The notes below the pieces were generated by a model. The model ran no database searches. It was not told the origin of the DNA and saw only the letters and a list, made by a program, of their open reading frames with translations. Shown here piece after piece: positions 26,825 through 35,875 of a stretch of DNA of 64,000 nt; within the stretch, counting starts at the first letter, position 1, and every line of letters starts with the position of its first letter. Location of the stretch: assembly GCA_028285005.1 (NCBI GenBank), contig JANQQP010000017.1, forward strand, positions 1-64,000, read 5' to 3'. The DNA is from Dehalococcoidia bacterium (lineage in GTDB: Bacteria; Chloroflexota; Dehalococcoidia; Lucifugimonadales; Lucifugimonadaceae). The translations under genes were made by a program, and so were the position numbers.

Positions 26825-28017
26825 CCAGCCGCTCGGGCACCTTCGTCATCGTCCGCACTCGCAATATTGTCGCGGCATTTCTTCCGCTATTAGTCATCGC
26901 GGTGCTCGCCTGCAGCTCAGGTGATCCAGCCACACCGCCGCCAACAGCAACACTCGCGGTCGGCCAGACACCAAGCCCGGCAGAATCACCCACGCCAACC
27001 ACAGCGTCTCCGACACCGACTCCGCTACCTATTTACACGATCGACCTGCCGCCTTGCGACCCCGGAGGTCAGAACAGTTCCGGCATACAGCTCGGCACCG
27101 CGCCCGGCCCGACACCGACGCCACTGCCGGAGGCTGGCCAACGAGACGCCTCGGTCATTAGCCAGGAACTCAGCGACTACTTCGCCTCGGCAAGTCCGGT
27201 GGCAGAACACCTTGCCGAATGGAGCGAATCATTCAACTCCGTTTGGTCATCGGACCTCACCGGAACCCAGGAGGCCGATCTGCTGCAGGTACTTGGCACT
27301 CGCGCTGCGCAGGCATGCGATGCAGTGCGTCAGATTACCCATCTGCCACCGGAGGTCACCGGCTTCGACTCACTACTGCGGCAGGCTGCCCGGACCCGGC
27401 ACGCATGGGTCGGCGTCGCGGCAGAACAGCTCGAATGCTGTGGCGCGGCGTCCTCATCGGTCATCGACGTCGGCAATATAGAAACGTCCGACGTTGTCGA
27501 TCAACTGGCGGTAGAGTCGGCTTCCCTCTTAGAGCGCTACAACTCGCAGCCCGCGGAACCACCGGTCCTGGTTGACGAGGCGTTCGGTATCGAGATCCTC
27601 CCTCGTCGCGGATGGCTCACTGCTGCCGATGGCCTCAACCCGGTCCTCTTCGCTCCCTTCGAGCTCAACCGCATCACAGTCAGCGGTCTGGGGCCAGATC
27701 GATGGCAGCAGGGCACTGCCGTCAGGGTGAGACGATTGCGTAACCCTGAAACCCTCGACGCAGAGACTGCCAGCAGCAGGTTCATTGCGCTGATAACCCA
27801 GCAGGGCAGCGTTTCTTCAGTCGAAACGGTGGAGGTCGATGGTGTTCCTGCGGCCCGTCATATTCTCGCCCCTGAAGATCCGCGGTGGTCGGCAACCATT
27901 ACGGTCTTTGTGGCCGGCGACTTCACATATTTCCTGGAAACCGGCTGCCCCTCAGAGGTCGACGGCGCGTGCGATGCCACCAACGCAGTAGCCACTTCGC
28001 TCAAGCTGATTCCCTGA
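26803..28017 (+). CDS. Lipoprotein of unknown function
   Basis: The 404-residue precursor has a basic start, a hydrophobic stretch (IVAAFLPLLVIAVLAC) and a lipobox LAC-SSGD, followed by a Pro/Thr/Ser-rich linker to about residue 120. The folded part (about 125-404) contains a helical region and a later alpha/beta region with FGIEILPRRGWL and a closing VAGDFTYFLETGC segment. I recognise no named family. It overlaps the sugar transferase gene by 22 nt in another frame, so it may belong to the polysaccharide locus. Confidence 0.72.
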   Translation: MAVQGHVASRSGTFVIVRTRNIVAAFLPLLVIAVLACSSGDPATPPPTATLAVGQTPSPAESPTPTTASPTPTPLPIYTIDLPPCDPGGQNSSGIQLGTAPGPTPTPLPEAGQRDASVISQELSDYFASASPVAEHLAEWSESFNSVWSSDLTGTQEADLLQVLGTRAAQACDAVRQITHLPPEVTGFDSLLRQAARTRHAWVGVAAEQLECCGAASSSVIDVGNIETSDVVDQLAVESASLLERYNSQPAEPPVLVDEAFGIEILPRRGWLTAADGLNPVLFAPFELNRITVSGLGPDRWQQGTAVRVRRLRNPETLDAETASSRFIALITQQGSVSSVETVEVDGVPAARHILAPEDPRWSATITVFVAGDFTYFLETGCPSEVDGACDATNAVATSLKLIP

Positions 28018-28114
28018 CCAACGGCCGCCACTGCCCACTGACGCAGCCTCGCGATCCGATGGGATAAGATGCCGCGCAATCGGCACACCTTAAGTCCACG
28101 GTAATCTTCGACCA

Positions 28115-28558
28115 ATGAAAGACTGGCTCAAGGAATTCCTCGACCGGCGAAGAGGGCTCGCGGACGGCCCTATCTACTTCATCCTTCCACCGATTCCCGG
28201 CCTTGGTGGAATCTCGCTGTGGCCCATCGGAATCTTCATGCGGCGGAAGTACAACTCAGACGAACTGTTCGCCACGGCCAAGCAGGCGCATGAGCAGTAT
28301 CACTGGGACGAACAGAAAGCGTGGCCGCTGTTCAGCTGGTACATCGCGTATCTCCTTACCTGGGTTTTCAGCGGCATCGTGACGCTGGTAACTCTAAAGA
28401 GCTGGAACCCGCTGACCTATCGCTATCACCCGATGGAGTGGACCGGGAACGCGCTCGAGGATTGGCTGGAGGAAGACGCAGCGAGAAAGCCGACTGATCC
28501 CGATGCACCGGGCTTCCTGCAGCGTCGCATCTGGGGAAGGCGCGGCTTCGAGATCTAG
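28115..28558 (+). CDS. Small membrane-associated protein with an HExxH motif
   Basis: The 147-residue product has a hydrophobic N-terminal segment (PIYFILPPIPGLGG), the zinc-protease-like motif AHEQYHWDEQK (H-E-x-x-H) near residue 58, a membrane helix just after it (FSWYIAYLLTWVFSGIV), and YHPMEWTGNALEDW near 108. The E of the last segment is well placed to be the third zinc ligand, as in small metallopeptidase-like families where HExxH is followed by a PxExxA motif. Proteolytic activity is inferred, not shown. Its stop shares the CTAG of the convergent PAP2 gene. Confidence 0.62.
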   Translation: MKDWLKEFLDRRRGLADGPIYFILPPIPGLGGISLWPIGIFMRRKYNSDELFATAKQAHEQYHWDEQKAWPLFSWYIAYLLTWVFSGIVTLVTLKSWNPLTYRYHPMEWTGNALEDWLEEDAARKPTDPDAPGFLQRRIWGRRGFEI

Positions 28559-29313
28559 CGACTATCCGCGCTCTCTCGTTTTGCCATAACCGGACCAAGC
28601 GTTTTCTCAAGAGTCAGGTAGACAGGAATCGCAACGGCCAGTCCAAGTACCCCAAGCAGCCAGGCGCCTGCTACATCCGACGGCCAGTGACGCACAAAGT
28701 AGAGCCGCGACAGGCCACTCGCGAACGTAAGCACAACGGCGAGAGCGATTAGTGGAACGCGCAGTTTCAGGTTCAGCGAGTGGTGCGTCATAAGGAATAT
28801 GGCGAACCCGAACACCACGAAGCCGCTCAGCGCGTGCCCGCTCGGAAAACTCAACGTGCCGGAGTAGTTGACCGGCCTCACCTGCCCGGCGGTCTGCGAC
28901 ATCATCAGCTGCATCGTGTAGAGCACCAGTCCCGAAACCAGAGCTGCTCCGAGAATCGCCACGCTGCGGTCCCGGTATCCGAGTACCCAGAACAGCACGA
29001 GCCCCAGCAAGCAGGTCGCTCCATGAAAGGTCCATCGAGTCACTGGTGAAACGCCATGGAACAGCGATTCCACGAAGCTCCAACGTTGGCCGGTGATCCA
29101 GGCAAGGACAGACCGGTCGATGCCGGCCGTATCGTCTGATCGAACCGCTAGAGTCAACACCACGATCAACGCCAGCGCCAGCAGTCCCGAAACGCGATAG
29201 CGTCTTCGTCCGAAAGCTTCCTTCGCCGACTGTCGCAGCAAGCCGATGCCGACATCTGCTCGCTCAGGCTTCGCGACGGCCCGATAGAAGCGGCCCGGCA
29301 GTGTTGTCAACAA
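28555..29313 (-). CDS. PAP2 superfamily phosphatase
   Basis: A polytopic protein of 252 residues with the PAP2 phosphatase motifs FPSGHALSG (motif 2) and SRLYFVRHWPSDVAGAW (motif 3, S-R-x5-H-x3-D). In motif 1 the usual K-x6-RP reads S-QTAGQV-RP, so the lysine is replaced by Ser. Such enzymes dephosphorylate undecaprenyl pyrophosphate or phosphatidic acids on the outer membrane face, a fitting role next to polysaccharide genes. The start is a TTG (two in tandem at 29308-29313) and remains uncertain. Confidence 0.85.
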   Translation of the reverse strand: MLTTLPGRFYRAVAKPERADVGIGLLRQSAKEAFGRRRYRVSGLLALALIVVLTLAVRSDDTAGIDRSVLAWITGQRWSFVESLFHGVSPVTRWTFHGATCLLGLVLFWVLGYRDRSVAILGAALVSGLVLYTMQLMMSQTAGQVRPVNYSGTLSFPSGHALSGFVVFGFAIFLMTHHSLNLKLRVPLIALAVVLTFASGLSRLYFVRHWPSDVAGAWLLGVLGLAVAIPVYLTLEKTLGPVMAKRESADSR

Positions 29314-29353
29314 TGCGCAAAGCCTCCCGGACCGTCAGACACGGCGGAAACGG

Positions 29354-30865
29354 CTACTCGGCCGGAGCCGAGTCCTCAAGCAACTCGGCATACAGCGCCT
29401 GGAAGCCCAGAGAGATCCCCACGGGCACCGCGGTGATCAGCAGCGTCAACAGGAACATGTACCAGATCTCCCAGCCGTCGGCCCACTCCCTAATCGAAAC
29501 CTGCGTCACCGCAACCCATGCCAGCCCTGTGTACAACAGAGCGAACGTGAAGAGCTTCAGCAGCCTGCCCGGGTCGTCCAGCGTAGGTCCAGTCGCTGCC
29601 CGCTGAGCTGCGTCGCGCAGGCCGCTCATACCGTTTGAAAGCATCGGTATGAGCGCCCGCAGTATCAGCAGAGTGCCGAGCCCGGCAAGGCCATAGAAGC
29701 CGTCCTCCAGAAGCGTTCTCCAGAAGTCGGACGGTGTGCGGTTGCGGTCAGACCATATGTCGATCAGGAAGAAAGATGCTCCCGAAATCGCCACGACGAG
29801 AATCGCAGCGTCCAGGCCAATCTTCGGCTGTTGCAGGACTCTGTCGGCCCATGCCCCAACCGACTCGTCAGCACCCTTCGCCATCTGATCGCTCGCCACA
29901 GATTGATGCGCCAGCCAGCTGACTATCAGTCGAGCGACAAGCAATAGCCCGACAGCCCCACCGACGACCGCCACCTGCTCGAACACCTGGCGCCATACGA
30001 ACGATGCACGCAGATCACTGTTCAGCTGGATAGTGAATATCAACTCCAGCAGACCGAAATATGCGAGCAGCACGATGCCGTAGGTCAGCAGCCTGCTCGG
30101 GTCGTTGACAAGGCCCTGTAGCCGGTCATTGATGCCGGGTCCATCTGACTCAGAACTCTCATCGTCATCGCTGTTGTCTGACTTCTCGTCGTCAGAATCT
30201 GCTTCAGCGCTACCTTCAGTCGATTCCGCATCCTCCGACGACTCTTCTTCCTCGTCTTCATCGTCGGACTCCGAGGCGGTCGCAAACGTGCTTCGTGAAG
30301 GGTCGATAGCGTCGGCCACAGCCTTCATCGTCAGCATGAATAGCACGGCCGCCGTCGTTGTGAACATCTTGCTGAAGAAGGTCCGCCAGATCGCCCAGTC
30401 GGAGCCTCCGGCGTCCCAGAGCATCAGGATCAGCTGACCCATCTTGATGCCGATGACCAGCAACGGTACAAACTGGAAAAGCCACTCCGCCGACGTGAAC
30501 CGGCCCTGCCAGTCAGTCGGGGATGAGTACTCGACGCCCGCCTTGCGCCTGCGAACGGCGTTCACGATCGCAATGACGCCGAGGATGAAGCCGGTTCCGG
30601 CAACCACGCCGAACGAGTCGTTGAATATCCCTTCCCACTGACCTTGCGCCGGGGCCGGAAACCCGAACATGTCAGTGAAGACGAACAGGACGCCGAGCGC
30701 GAAGAACAGGTATGCGGCCCTGGTCAGTAGCAGGTAAGGATCGTTGATGTATTGAGAAACGGTTGAAGGGCCGCTTGAACTGCTTTCGCCCGAGTTGTTG
30801 GCGGCATCGCCATTCGAGCCGGACTCGTCTTCACCGTCTTTCTGAGGAGCGTTCTCTTCTGGCAT
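29354..30865 (-). CDS. Internally repeated polytopic membrane protein with an acidic loop
   Basis: The product is 503 residues from the ATG at 30865. About twelve hydrophobic segments form a repeated unit: INDPYLLLTRAAYL, VNDPSRLLTYGIVL and LDDPGRLLKLFTFA start three copies, and WAIWRTFFSKMF, SFVWRQVFEQVA and DFWRTLLEDGF mark matching points between them. A stretch of some 60 residues in the middle (about 205-265) is nearly all Asp, Glu and Ser. No family is recognised. The gene begins 5 nt after the stop of a 49-residue membrane-protein gene, so the two form a unit. A transport or scaffold role is possible but not shown. Confidence 0.75.
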   Translation of the reverse strand: MPEENAPQKDGEDESGSNGDAANNSGESSSSGPSTVSQYINDPYLLLTRAAYLFFALGVLFVFTDMFGFPAPAQGQWEGIFNDSFGVVAGTGFILGVIAIVNAVRRRKAGVEYSSPTDWQGRFTSAEWLFQFVPLLVIGIKMGQLILMLWDAGGSDWAIWRTFFSKMFTTTAAVLFMLTMKAVADAIDPSRSTFATASESDDEDEEEESSEDAESTEGSAEADSDDEKSDNSDDDESSESDGPGINDRLQGLVNDPSRLLTYGIVLLAYFGLLELIFTIQLNSDLRASFVWRQVFEQVAVVGGAVGLLLVARLIVSWLAHQSVASDQMAKGADESVGAWADRVLQQPKIGLDAAILVVAISGASFFLIDIWSDRNRTPSDFWRTLLEDGFYGLAGLGTLLILRALIPMLSNGMSGLRDAAQRAATGPTLDDPGRLLKLFTFALLYTGLAWVAVTQVSIREWADGWEIWYMFLLTLLITAVPVGISLGFQALYAELLEDSAPAE

Positions 30866-30870
30866 GGCGG

Positions 30871-31020
30871 CTACTCGAACCGGGGACCGTCGTTGCCGCT
30901 GAACGATGCTACCAGCGCTAGCACGAATGCCAGGATCAGGAGTCCCAGCAACCCCCAAACGGCTAGAGACATTGCCAGGCTGCTGTTGGCGATAATCAGG
31001 CGCTTCTTCAACTCGTCCAT
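30871..31020 (-). CDS. Small single-pass membrane protein (49 residues)
   Basis: Reading the minus strand from the ATG at 31018-31020 to the TAG at 30871-30873 gives 49 residues. A charged N-terminus (MDELKKRLIIAN) is followed by one long hydrophobic helix (AVWGLLGLLILAFVLALVA) and a short polar tail (SGNDGPRFE). GGGGGA lies about 5 nt before the start. Only 5 nt separate it from the start of the large membrane protein gene, so they are likely co-translated and may form a complex. The length is below usual gene-calling limits. Confidence 0.65.
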   Translation of the reverse strand: MDELKKRLIIANSSLAMSLAVWGLLGLLILAFVLALVASFSGNDGPRFE

Positions 31021-31226
31021 GCGCGTCCCCCGAGTGTTGAGTTTTTCTTGCTGCCAGCCCCTTCAGATATCTGAAAATGCCCCGTTCGAATTCGCCGCAA
31101 GCCTAAACCATGCACGCAGGATGCACAAACCGACGGATTGGGGAGGCTCAGGTGGGCAAACTGGTCGGTAGTTCGCTCTTGAGTCTGAAGAGTCTCGAAT
31201 CAGCCTTTCGACACGTGCCCGCCCTG

Positions 31227-31255
31227 CTGCACGGTGCACCCACAACCGCTAGAAT
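31227..31255 (+). promoter_or_regulatory. Promoter of tRNA-Gly
   Basis: CTGCAC (31227-31232), a 17-nt spacer and TAGAAT (31250-31255) form a sigma-70-like promoter. The predicted start of transcription is 5-6 nt before the mature tRNA at 31267. Confidence 0.5.
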
Positions 31256-31266
31256 TACGGGAACGA

Positions 31267-31343
31267 GCGGCGGTAGCTCAGCTGGCCAGAGCGTCTGCCT
31301 TCCAAGCAGAATGTCGTGGGTTCGAATCCCATCCGCCGCTCCA
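31267..31343 (+). tRNA. tRNA-Gly (anticodon TCC)
   Basis: A full cloverleaf of 77 nt. The acceptor GCGGCGG pairs with CCGCCGC (31333-31339). The D arm contains AGCTCAGCTGG, and the anticodon stem TCTGC/GCAGA holds the loop CTTCCAA with anticodon TCC, reading GGA glycine codons. The T arm is GTGGGTTCGAATCCCAT. The CCA end is encoded (31341-31343). A strong terminator follows. Confidence 0.95.
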
Positions 31344-31352
31344 TATCGCTAA

Positions 31353-31389
31353 AGAATAGAGGCCGAGAGACAATCTCGGCCTCTATTCT
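31353..31389 (+). terminator. Intrinsic terminator after tRNA-Gly
   Basis: A perfect 16-bp stem (AGAATAGAGGCCGAGA, 31353-31368, with its complement at 31374-31389) closes a 5-nt loop and is followed by ATTTGTCT. It starts 10 nt after the tRNA. Confidence 0.85.
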
Positions 31390-31489
31390 ATTTGTCTAGG
31401 ATGTTCACATAATTGGTCCTCAACAGAACAGTTATTGCGTATTGCGCTCAGAAACTCTGACGATCATATGGAAACTTAGGAGGCTCAAC

Positions 31490-33667
31490 ATGCGGAAGTA
31501 CACACTCATCATTGCAGCGGTGATCTTTGCCGCTGCCGCTTTATTGATAGATGGGTCGATCAATGACGACGCTGTTGAAGCTTCACACTATGTCGATGTT
31601 AGTGCTGGAGGCACGCACACTTGTGCGTTGACTACTGGAAGTGGTGTGCAATGTTGGGGAGAAGGCTTCGGTAACTCGCCTGTTGAATTGGAGGGGCTAA
31701 ATTCCGGTATTGCTGCCATTTCGGCCGGATGGGACCACTCTTGTGCAATCACGAACGCTGGCGGACTGAAATGCTGGGGCGAAAACAATTACGGACAACT
31801 CGGTGATGGTTCCAACATTGACAGTATGACTCCAGTTGACGTATTCGGTCTCACGGTCGGTGTCACAGCCGTCTCCGCAGGATTGGACGGCCAGACCTGT
31901 GCCATAGTCGTTGGCGGGCTGAAGTGTTGGGGTAAGAATGAACGAGGCCAACTTGGTGATGGTTCCAACACCAACACGAATACGCCTGTGGATGTTGTGG
32001 GTCTTGGTTCCGGAGTTGCCTCGGTCTCTAGCGGTCATGAAGCCACATGCGCCGTGACGGATACTGGAGCGGCGAAGTGTTGGGGCTCTGGTCAACTATT
32101 GGGCAATGGCGGCAACGCCAACAGCAACATGCCGGTTGATGTGTCCGGGCTTAATACCGGAGTCACGGCGATAAGTGCTGGCGCAGCCGATGCATGCGCC
32201 ATCGTCTCCGGTGGAGTGAAATGCTGGGGATCTCGAACGCTCAGCAATGTGCCGGTCGACATCTTCGGTCTGGAAACAGGCGTCACGCAGATCGGCTCTG
32301 GCTTCGATCACATCTGCGCGCTGCTTGGCGACGCTGCGAAATGCTGGGGTCAGAACTATTTCGGACAATTGGGTAATGCTGGCACAGTTGATAGCACGGT
32401 CCCTGTCGACGTATTTGGGCTTGGATCAGGCGTCACTAACTTGTCGGTGGGGGGTGAGCACTCGTGCGCGATCGTCAATGGGAGTGTCCGTTGCTGGGGT
32501 GCTAATTTCCTCGGGCACCTCGGCAACGGCTCGGACGCCGACAGCACGATACCGGTCGACACGATCCATGTCGGTAGTCCAAACCTGATCGCTCACTTTA
32601 CTTTTGATGATGGGACAGCGGTCGACGACTCAGGGAATGCCAACGATGGGACAATCAGTGGTGCTCTACCGTCGCCAGGAAAGGTAGGTGCGAAGTCTCT
32701 TGGATTTGACGGGGTCGATGATCACGTCGATGTAGGCCCGATACTTAACTATCCGACCGAAAGCGTCTCGGTCGCCGCCTGGTTCAGTTCCGATGCCCTC
32801 GCGAACTGCGGCTCTTTCGACTGCCGTATTGCGTCCAAAGCTACAGACACATCGGAGTCGGAACACTATCTCATGTTGAGTACTGTCAAAATTGGCGGAG
32901 ATGTCCGTCTTAGGTTCCGATTGAAGGCTGGCGGCACGACACAGACTTTGATCGCATCGGTCGGAAACATCCAGAACGGCGTCTGGTATCACGTCGCCGC
33001 AACCTACGACGGTGCAACGATGAAGTTGTACATGGATGGCGTCGAGGTTGGCAGTGTTGTAAAGACCGGAATCATCGACCTGGCACCTGCGGTAGATTTC
33101 TGGATTGGCGGCAATCCGGACAGTCCAACCAGTAGACCGTGGGAAGGTCGCATTGACGATGTGCGAATCTACGACGGCGCGCTGACAAAGGATGAGATCG
33201 CAGCTCTGGTGGAATTGGCTCTATCGCCGGTCCCCACGCCCCCGCCGGCGAAGAGTTTCGGCTCATTGATGAGCGGATTCGCGGCACTGCTGCCAACATC
33301 CGACACTGCGTCCCCTCAGTGGTTCAGCCCGGTCGGGCTTGAACATCGAGGTGCAAGCGTGTCTCCAGCTCCGCTTATCCAGACTCAAACGCTGTCACCT
33401 GCTGTGGACGGTGTGGGGCGTGCGCTGGCCATGCGTTCCCTAACTCCTAACTCGGGGACTACGCCATGGACGTTCACGTTGCACGTGGATGGAGTCGCTA
33501 CCTCGCTGTCGTGCTTGATTCCAGTCGGAGCTTCCACGTGCGATTCGGGTGCTGAACTTGCGACGATCCCTGCGGGTTCGCTTATCGTATTCAGCTTCGA
33601 TCACTTGGAACAGCTGCCGACTGAAACGACCATCACGTTCGGCTGGCTTTGGCAAGAGTCGGAATGA
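31490..33667 (+). CDS. Secreted RCC1-repeat and LamG-domain protein
   Basis: I start this 725-residue protein at the ATG at 31490 because AGGAGG lies 7 nt upstream; an in-frame TTG at 31442 is less likely. A signal peptide (YTLIIAAVIFAAAALLIDG) comes first. Seven RCC1-type blades follow (about 30-355), each with HTCA/HSCAI, KCWG and GQLGDG elements. Then comes a LamG/concanavalin-like domain (about 365-560: FTFDDGTAVDDSGN, GFDGVDDHVDVG, WYHVAATYDG), and a 160-residue tail with no family I recognise. It is likely a surface adhesin or sugar-binding protein. Base composition is visibly less GC-rich than its neighbours, which hints at acquisition. Confidence 0.85.
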   Translation: MRKYTLIIAAVIFAAAALLIDGSINDDAVEASHYVDVSAGGTHTCALTTGSGVQCWGEGFGNSPVELEGLNSGIAAISAGWDHSCAITNAGGLKCWGENNYGQLGDGSNIDSMTPVDVFGLTVGVTAVSAGLDGQTCAIVVGGLKCWGKNERGQLGDGSNTNTNTPVDVVGLGSGVASVSSGHEATCAVTDTGAAKCWGSGQLLGNGGNANSNMPVDVSGLNTGVTAISAGAADACAIVSGGVKCWGSRTLSNVPVDIFGLETGVTQIGSGFDHICALLGDAAKCWGQNYFGQLGNAGTVDSTVPVDVFGLGSGVTNLSVGGEHSCAIVNGSVRCWGANFLGHLGNGSDADSTIPVDTIHVGSPNLIAHFTFDDGTAVDDSGNANDGTISGALPSPGKVGAKSLGFDGVDDHVDVGPILNYPTESVSVAAWFSSDALANCGSFDCRIASKATDTSESEHYLMLSTVKIGGDVRLRFRLKAGGTTQTLIASVGNIQNGVWYHVAATYDGATMKLYMDGVEVGSVVKTGIIDLAPAVDFWIGGNPDSPTSRPWEGRIDDVRIYDGALTKDEIAALVELALSPVPTPPPAKSFGSLMSGFAALLPTSDTASPQWFSPVGLEHRGASVSPAPLIQTQTLSPAVDGVGRALAMRSLTPNSGTTPWTFTLHVDGVATSLSCLIPVGASTCDSGAELATIPAGSLIVFSFDHLEQLPTETTITFGWLWQESE

Positions 33668-33839
33668 CGAGGCCGTACTCTTGGCTGCGATTCCGCGATT
33701 CGTGAGCGATCCTGTCCTTATCTGTGGCGCCACGGGGAGAAACTATGATGCGGTGGCACGGGCGGCCTCATCGCAGCGTTGCTTTCACTGACTTCGCCTG
33801 CCCCTGGGCCGCCGCCAACCGCCATCACATCCCGACTCA

Positions 33840-35819
33840 ATGATCAAATACCGACCTGAGATAGACGGCCTGCGGGCGGTGGCCGTCGTTCTCGTGGTGC
33901 TGTTTCACGCCCGAATTGGTGGTCTTGAAGGCGGTTTCATCGGCGTCGATGTCTTCTTCGTTGTCTCCGGGTTTCTGATCACATCCCTCATAGTCAGCGA
34001 CCTCTCACGCGGCCGTTTCTCGTTCCTCGACTTCTGGGCCCGGAGAGCACGTAGGATCCTGCCGGCGCTCATCGTCGTGGTCGTCGTTTCGATGGTCGCC
34101 GGCTGGTTCATCCTGTTGCCTGAGGACTACGCGACGCTGGGCCAGTCCGCAGCGGCCCAGGCGGTATTTGCCTCGAACTTCCTATTCTGGGACCTGTCAG
34201 GCTACTTCGGGCCGGACGCCGAAGCGCTGCCGCTGCTGCACACATGGTCGCTGGCGGTCGAAGAGCAGTTCTACCTGCTGTTCCCGACCCTGATGTTTGG
34301 AATTGGCATCGCGGCGTGGCGCCTCAGGATTCCGGTGATCCTCGTGATCACGGTCATCTCATTCCTCATTGGCGTCTCTATCGTTGAAGCTTCACCGGAC
34401 GCAGCGTTCTATCTTCTCCCGTCCCGCGCATGGGAGCTTGGAGTCGGCGCGCTACTCGCGATGTGGGTGATCGACCGGCCTGGCCAGGTTTCGCAGCTTC
34501 CAAAGCCCGTACGTGAAGCCACTTCAGTAGCAGGAATGGCGATGATCCTCTTCGCCGCCTTCTCGTTTGACTCCACCACGAGCTTTCCTGGCTACGCCGC
34601 GCTTCTCCCGGTCGGAGGCACTGCGCTGGTCATCTGGTCGAACTCCGGCACTACGACAATGACCGGCCGCGTACTGTCGCTTAAGCCCTTCGTTCTCGTT
34701 GGGCTGATCTCATACTCGCTGTACCTGTGGCACTGGCCGCTGCTGGTATTCGCTCTGTATCCAACCGGTTCGGTCGAGTTGCCTCCACTCGCACTGACAG
34801 CAGTTCTGTCGGCAAGTTTCGTGCTGGCGGCACTTTCCTGGCGATTCGTAGAGCAGCCGTTCCGGCAGCGCAAAGTGCTCGCGAAAAGGCCATTCCTGTT
34901 TGGCGGAGCAGCGGCATCCATGATCGTGATTGCTGTCGTTGGGCTTGCGCTGAATCAGCAGGACGGCGTTTCGTCCAGGCTCCCGGACGCCGTGGCGTAC
35001 TACCAGGTCACAGGCGGTGAGAGGTCCAACAGAGAACGCTCCTGTGTGCGGGACGCCTTCGAACTCCCTCCGATCACAGGCCCCGAATCGTTCTGCGTCT
35101 ACGGAGATGCGGATGAGCCTTCGTTCGTGCTCTGGGGGGACAGCCATGCCGATGTGCTGATCATCACGATGGATTCGCTCGCTGAGCAGACCGGGCTCTC
35201 TGGCCTGCATGCCGGATACACGTCATGCCCGCCGTTCCTGGGGATCAAGCGTGCGAACCGGGACAGCTGTGGTGAGTTCAATGACTCTGTGGTGCGCGTG
35301 ATGAAGGAGAACGGCATCGACACCGTCGCTCTCGCGGCGCGCTGGGGCAGCTACTTCAACGCGCCCGGCACGCTTATACCCATTGATGAACGGATCCCCG
35401 AGTATGCGAACTGGGAGACCGAGGATCTAGCTGTGCCGGCGCTCGAACACACGGCAGACACTCTGCTCAACGAAGGCTTCGACATATGGCTGGTGAGGGA
35501 CGTGCCTGCATTCAGCTTCAACCCTGTGCGCCGGCTGATGGGAGCTTTTGCGTTGAACCGAGGCGAGACCTCGGTTGGCATCGAATACAGCACGTACCTT
35601 GAGCTCGCTTCAGAGTTCGATGCGGTGGCGGAGCGGCTTCAAGAACGAGGTGTCAAGCTGATCGATCTTGCGGCACGAATGTGCGATGACTCGTTCTGTC
35701 CAACGGCTCGAGACGGCAGGCTGATGTACAGGGACAGCTCCCATCTTTCAGTCGATGGCGCTCACTACGTCGAGCCAGCGTTCCAGCCCATGTTCGACTC
35801 GCTGTTAGCGCGCCAGTAA
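33840..35819 (+). CDS. Acyltransferase 3 family protein with SGNH domain (OafA/YrhL type)
   Basis: A 659-residue protein. Residues 1-370 form the ten-helix acyltransferase-3 membrane domain, starting YRPEIDGLRAVAV and holding FFVVSGFLIT, FWARRARRILPA and HTWSLAVEEQFY, with the His used to relay acyl groups. The outer SGNH/GDSL-like domain (about 420-659) has the nucleophile block FVLWGDSHAD and the C-terminal DSSHLSVDGAHY (Asp-x2-His). Such proteins O-acetylate surface polysaccharide or peptidoglycan. It ends 57 nt before a bidirectional terminator. Confidence 0.92.
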   Translation: MIKYRPEIDGLRAVAVVLVVLFHARIGGLEGGFIGVDVFFVVSGFLITSLIVSDLSRGRFSFLDFWARRARRILPALIVVVVVSMVAGWFILLPEDYATLGQSAAAQAVFASNFLFWDLSGYFGPDAEALPLLHTWSLAVEEQFYLLFPTLMFGIGIAAWRLRIPVILVITVISFLIGVSIVEASPDAAFYLLPSRAWELGVGALLAMWVIDRPGQVSQLPKPVREATSVAGMAMILFAAFSFDSTTSFPGYAALLPVGGTALVIWSNSGTTTMTGRVLSLKPFVLVGLISYSLYLWHWPLLVFALYPTGSVELPPLALTAVLSASFVLAALSWRFVEQPFRQRKVLAKRPFLFGGAAASMIVIAVVGLALNQQDGVSSRLPDAVAYYQVTGGERSNRERSCVRDAFELPPITGPESFCVYGDADEPSFVLWGDSHADVLIITMDSLAEQTGLSGLHAGYTSCPPFLGIKRANRDSCGEFNDSVVRVMKENGIDTVALAARWGSYFNAPGTLIPIDERIPEYANWETEDLAVPALEHTADTLLNEGFDIWLVRDVPAFSFNPVRRLMGAFALNRGETSVGIEYSTYLELASEFDAVAERLQERGVKLIDLAARMCDDSFCPTARDGRLMYRDSSHLSVDGAHYVEPAFQPMFDSLLARQ

Positions 35820-35875
35820 CGATATCCCCAGCGCACGGCTCGAACGGCCTGAACTCCCACTTTCGGCTCAGACGC

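Noticed and set aside
31267..31343. tRNA-Gly as an attachment site of an integrated element
   Set aside because: I found no second copy of the tRNA 3' end, and no integrase gene lies in the window.
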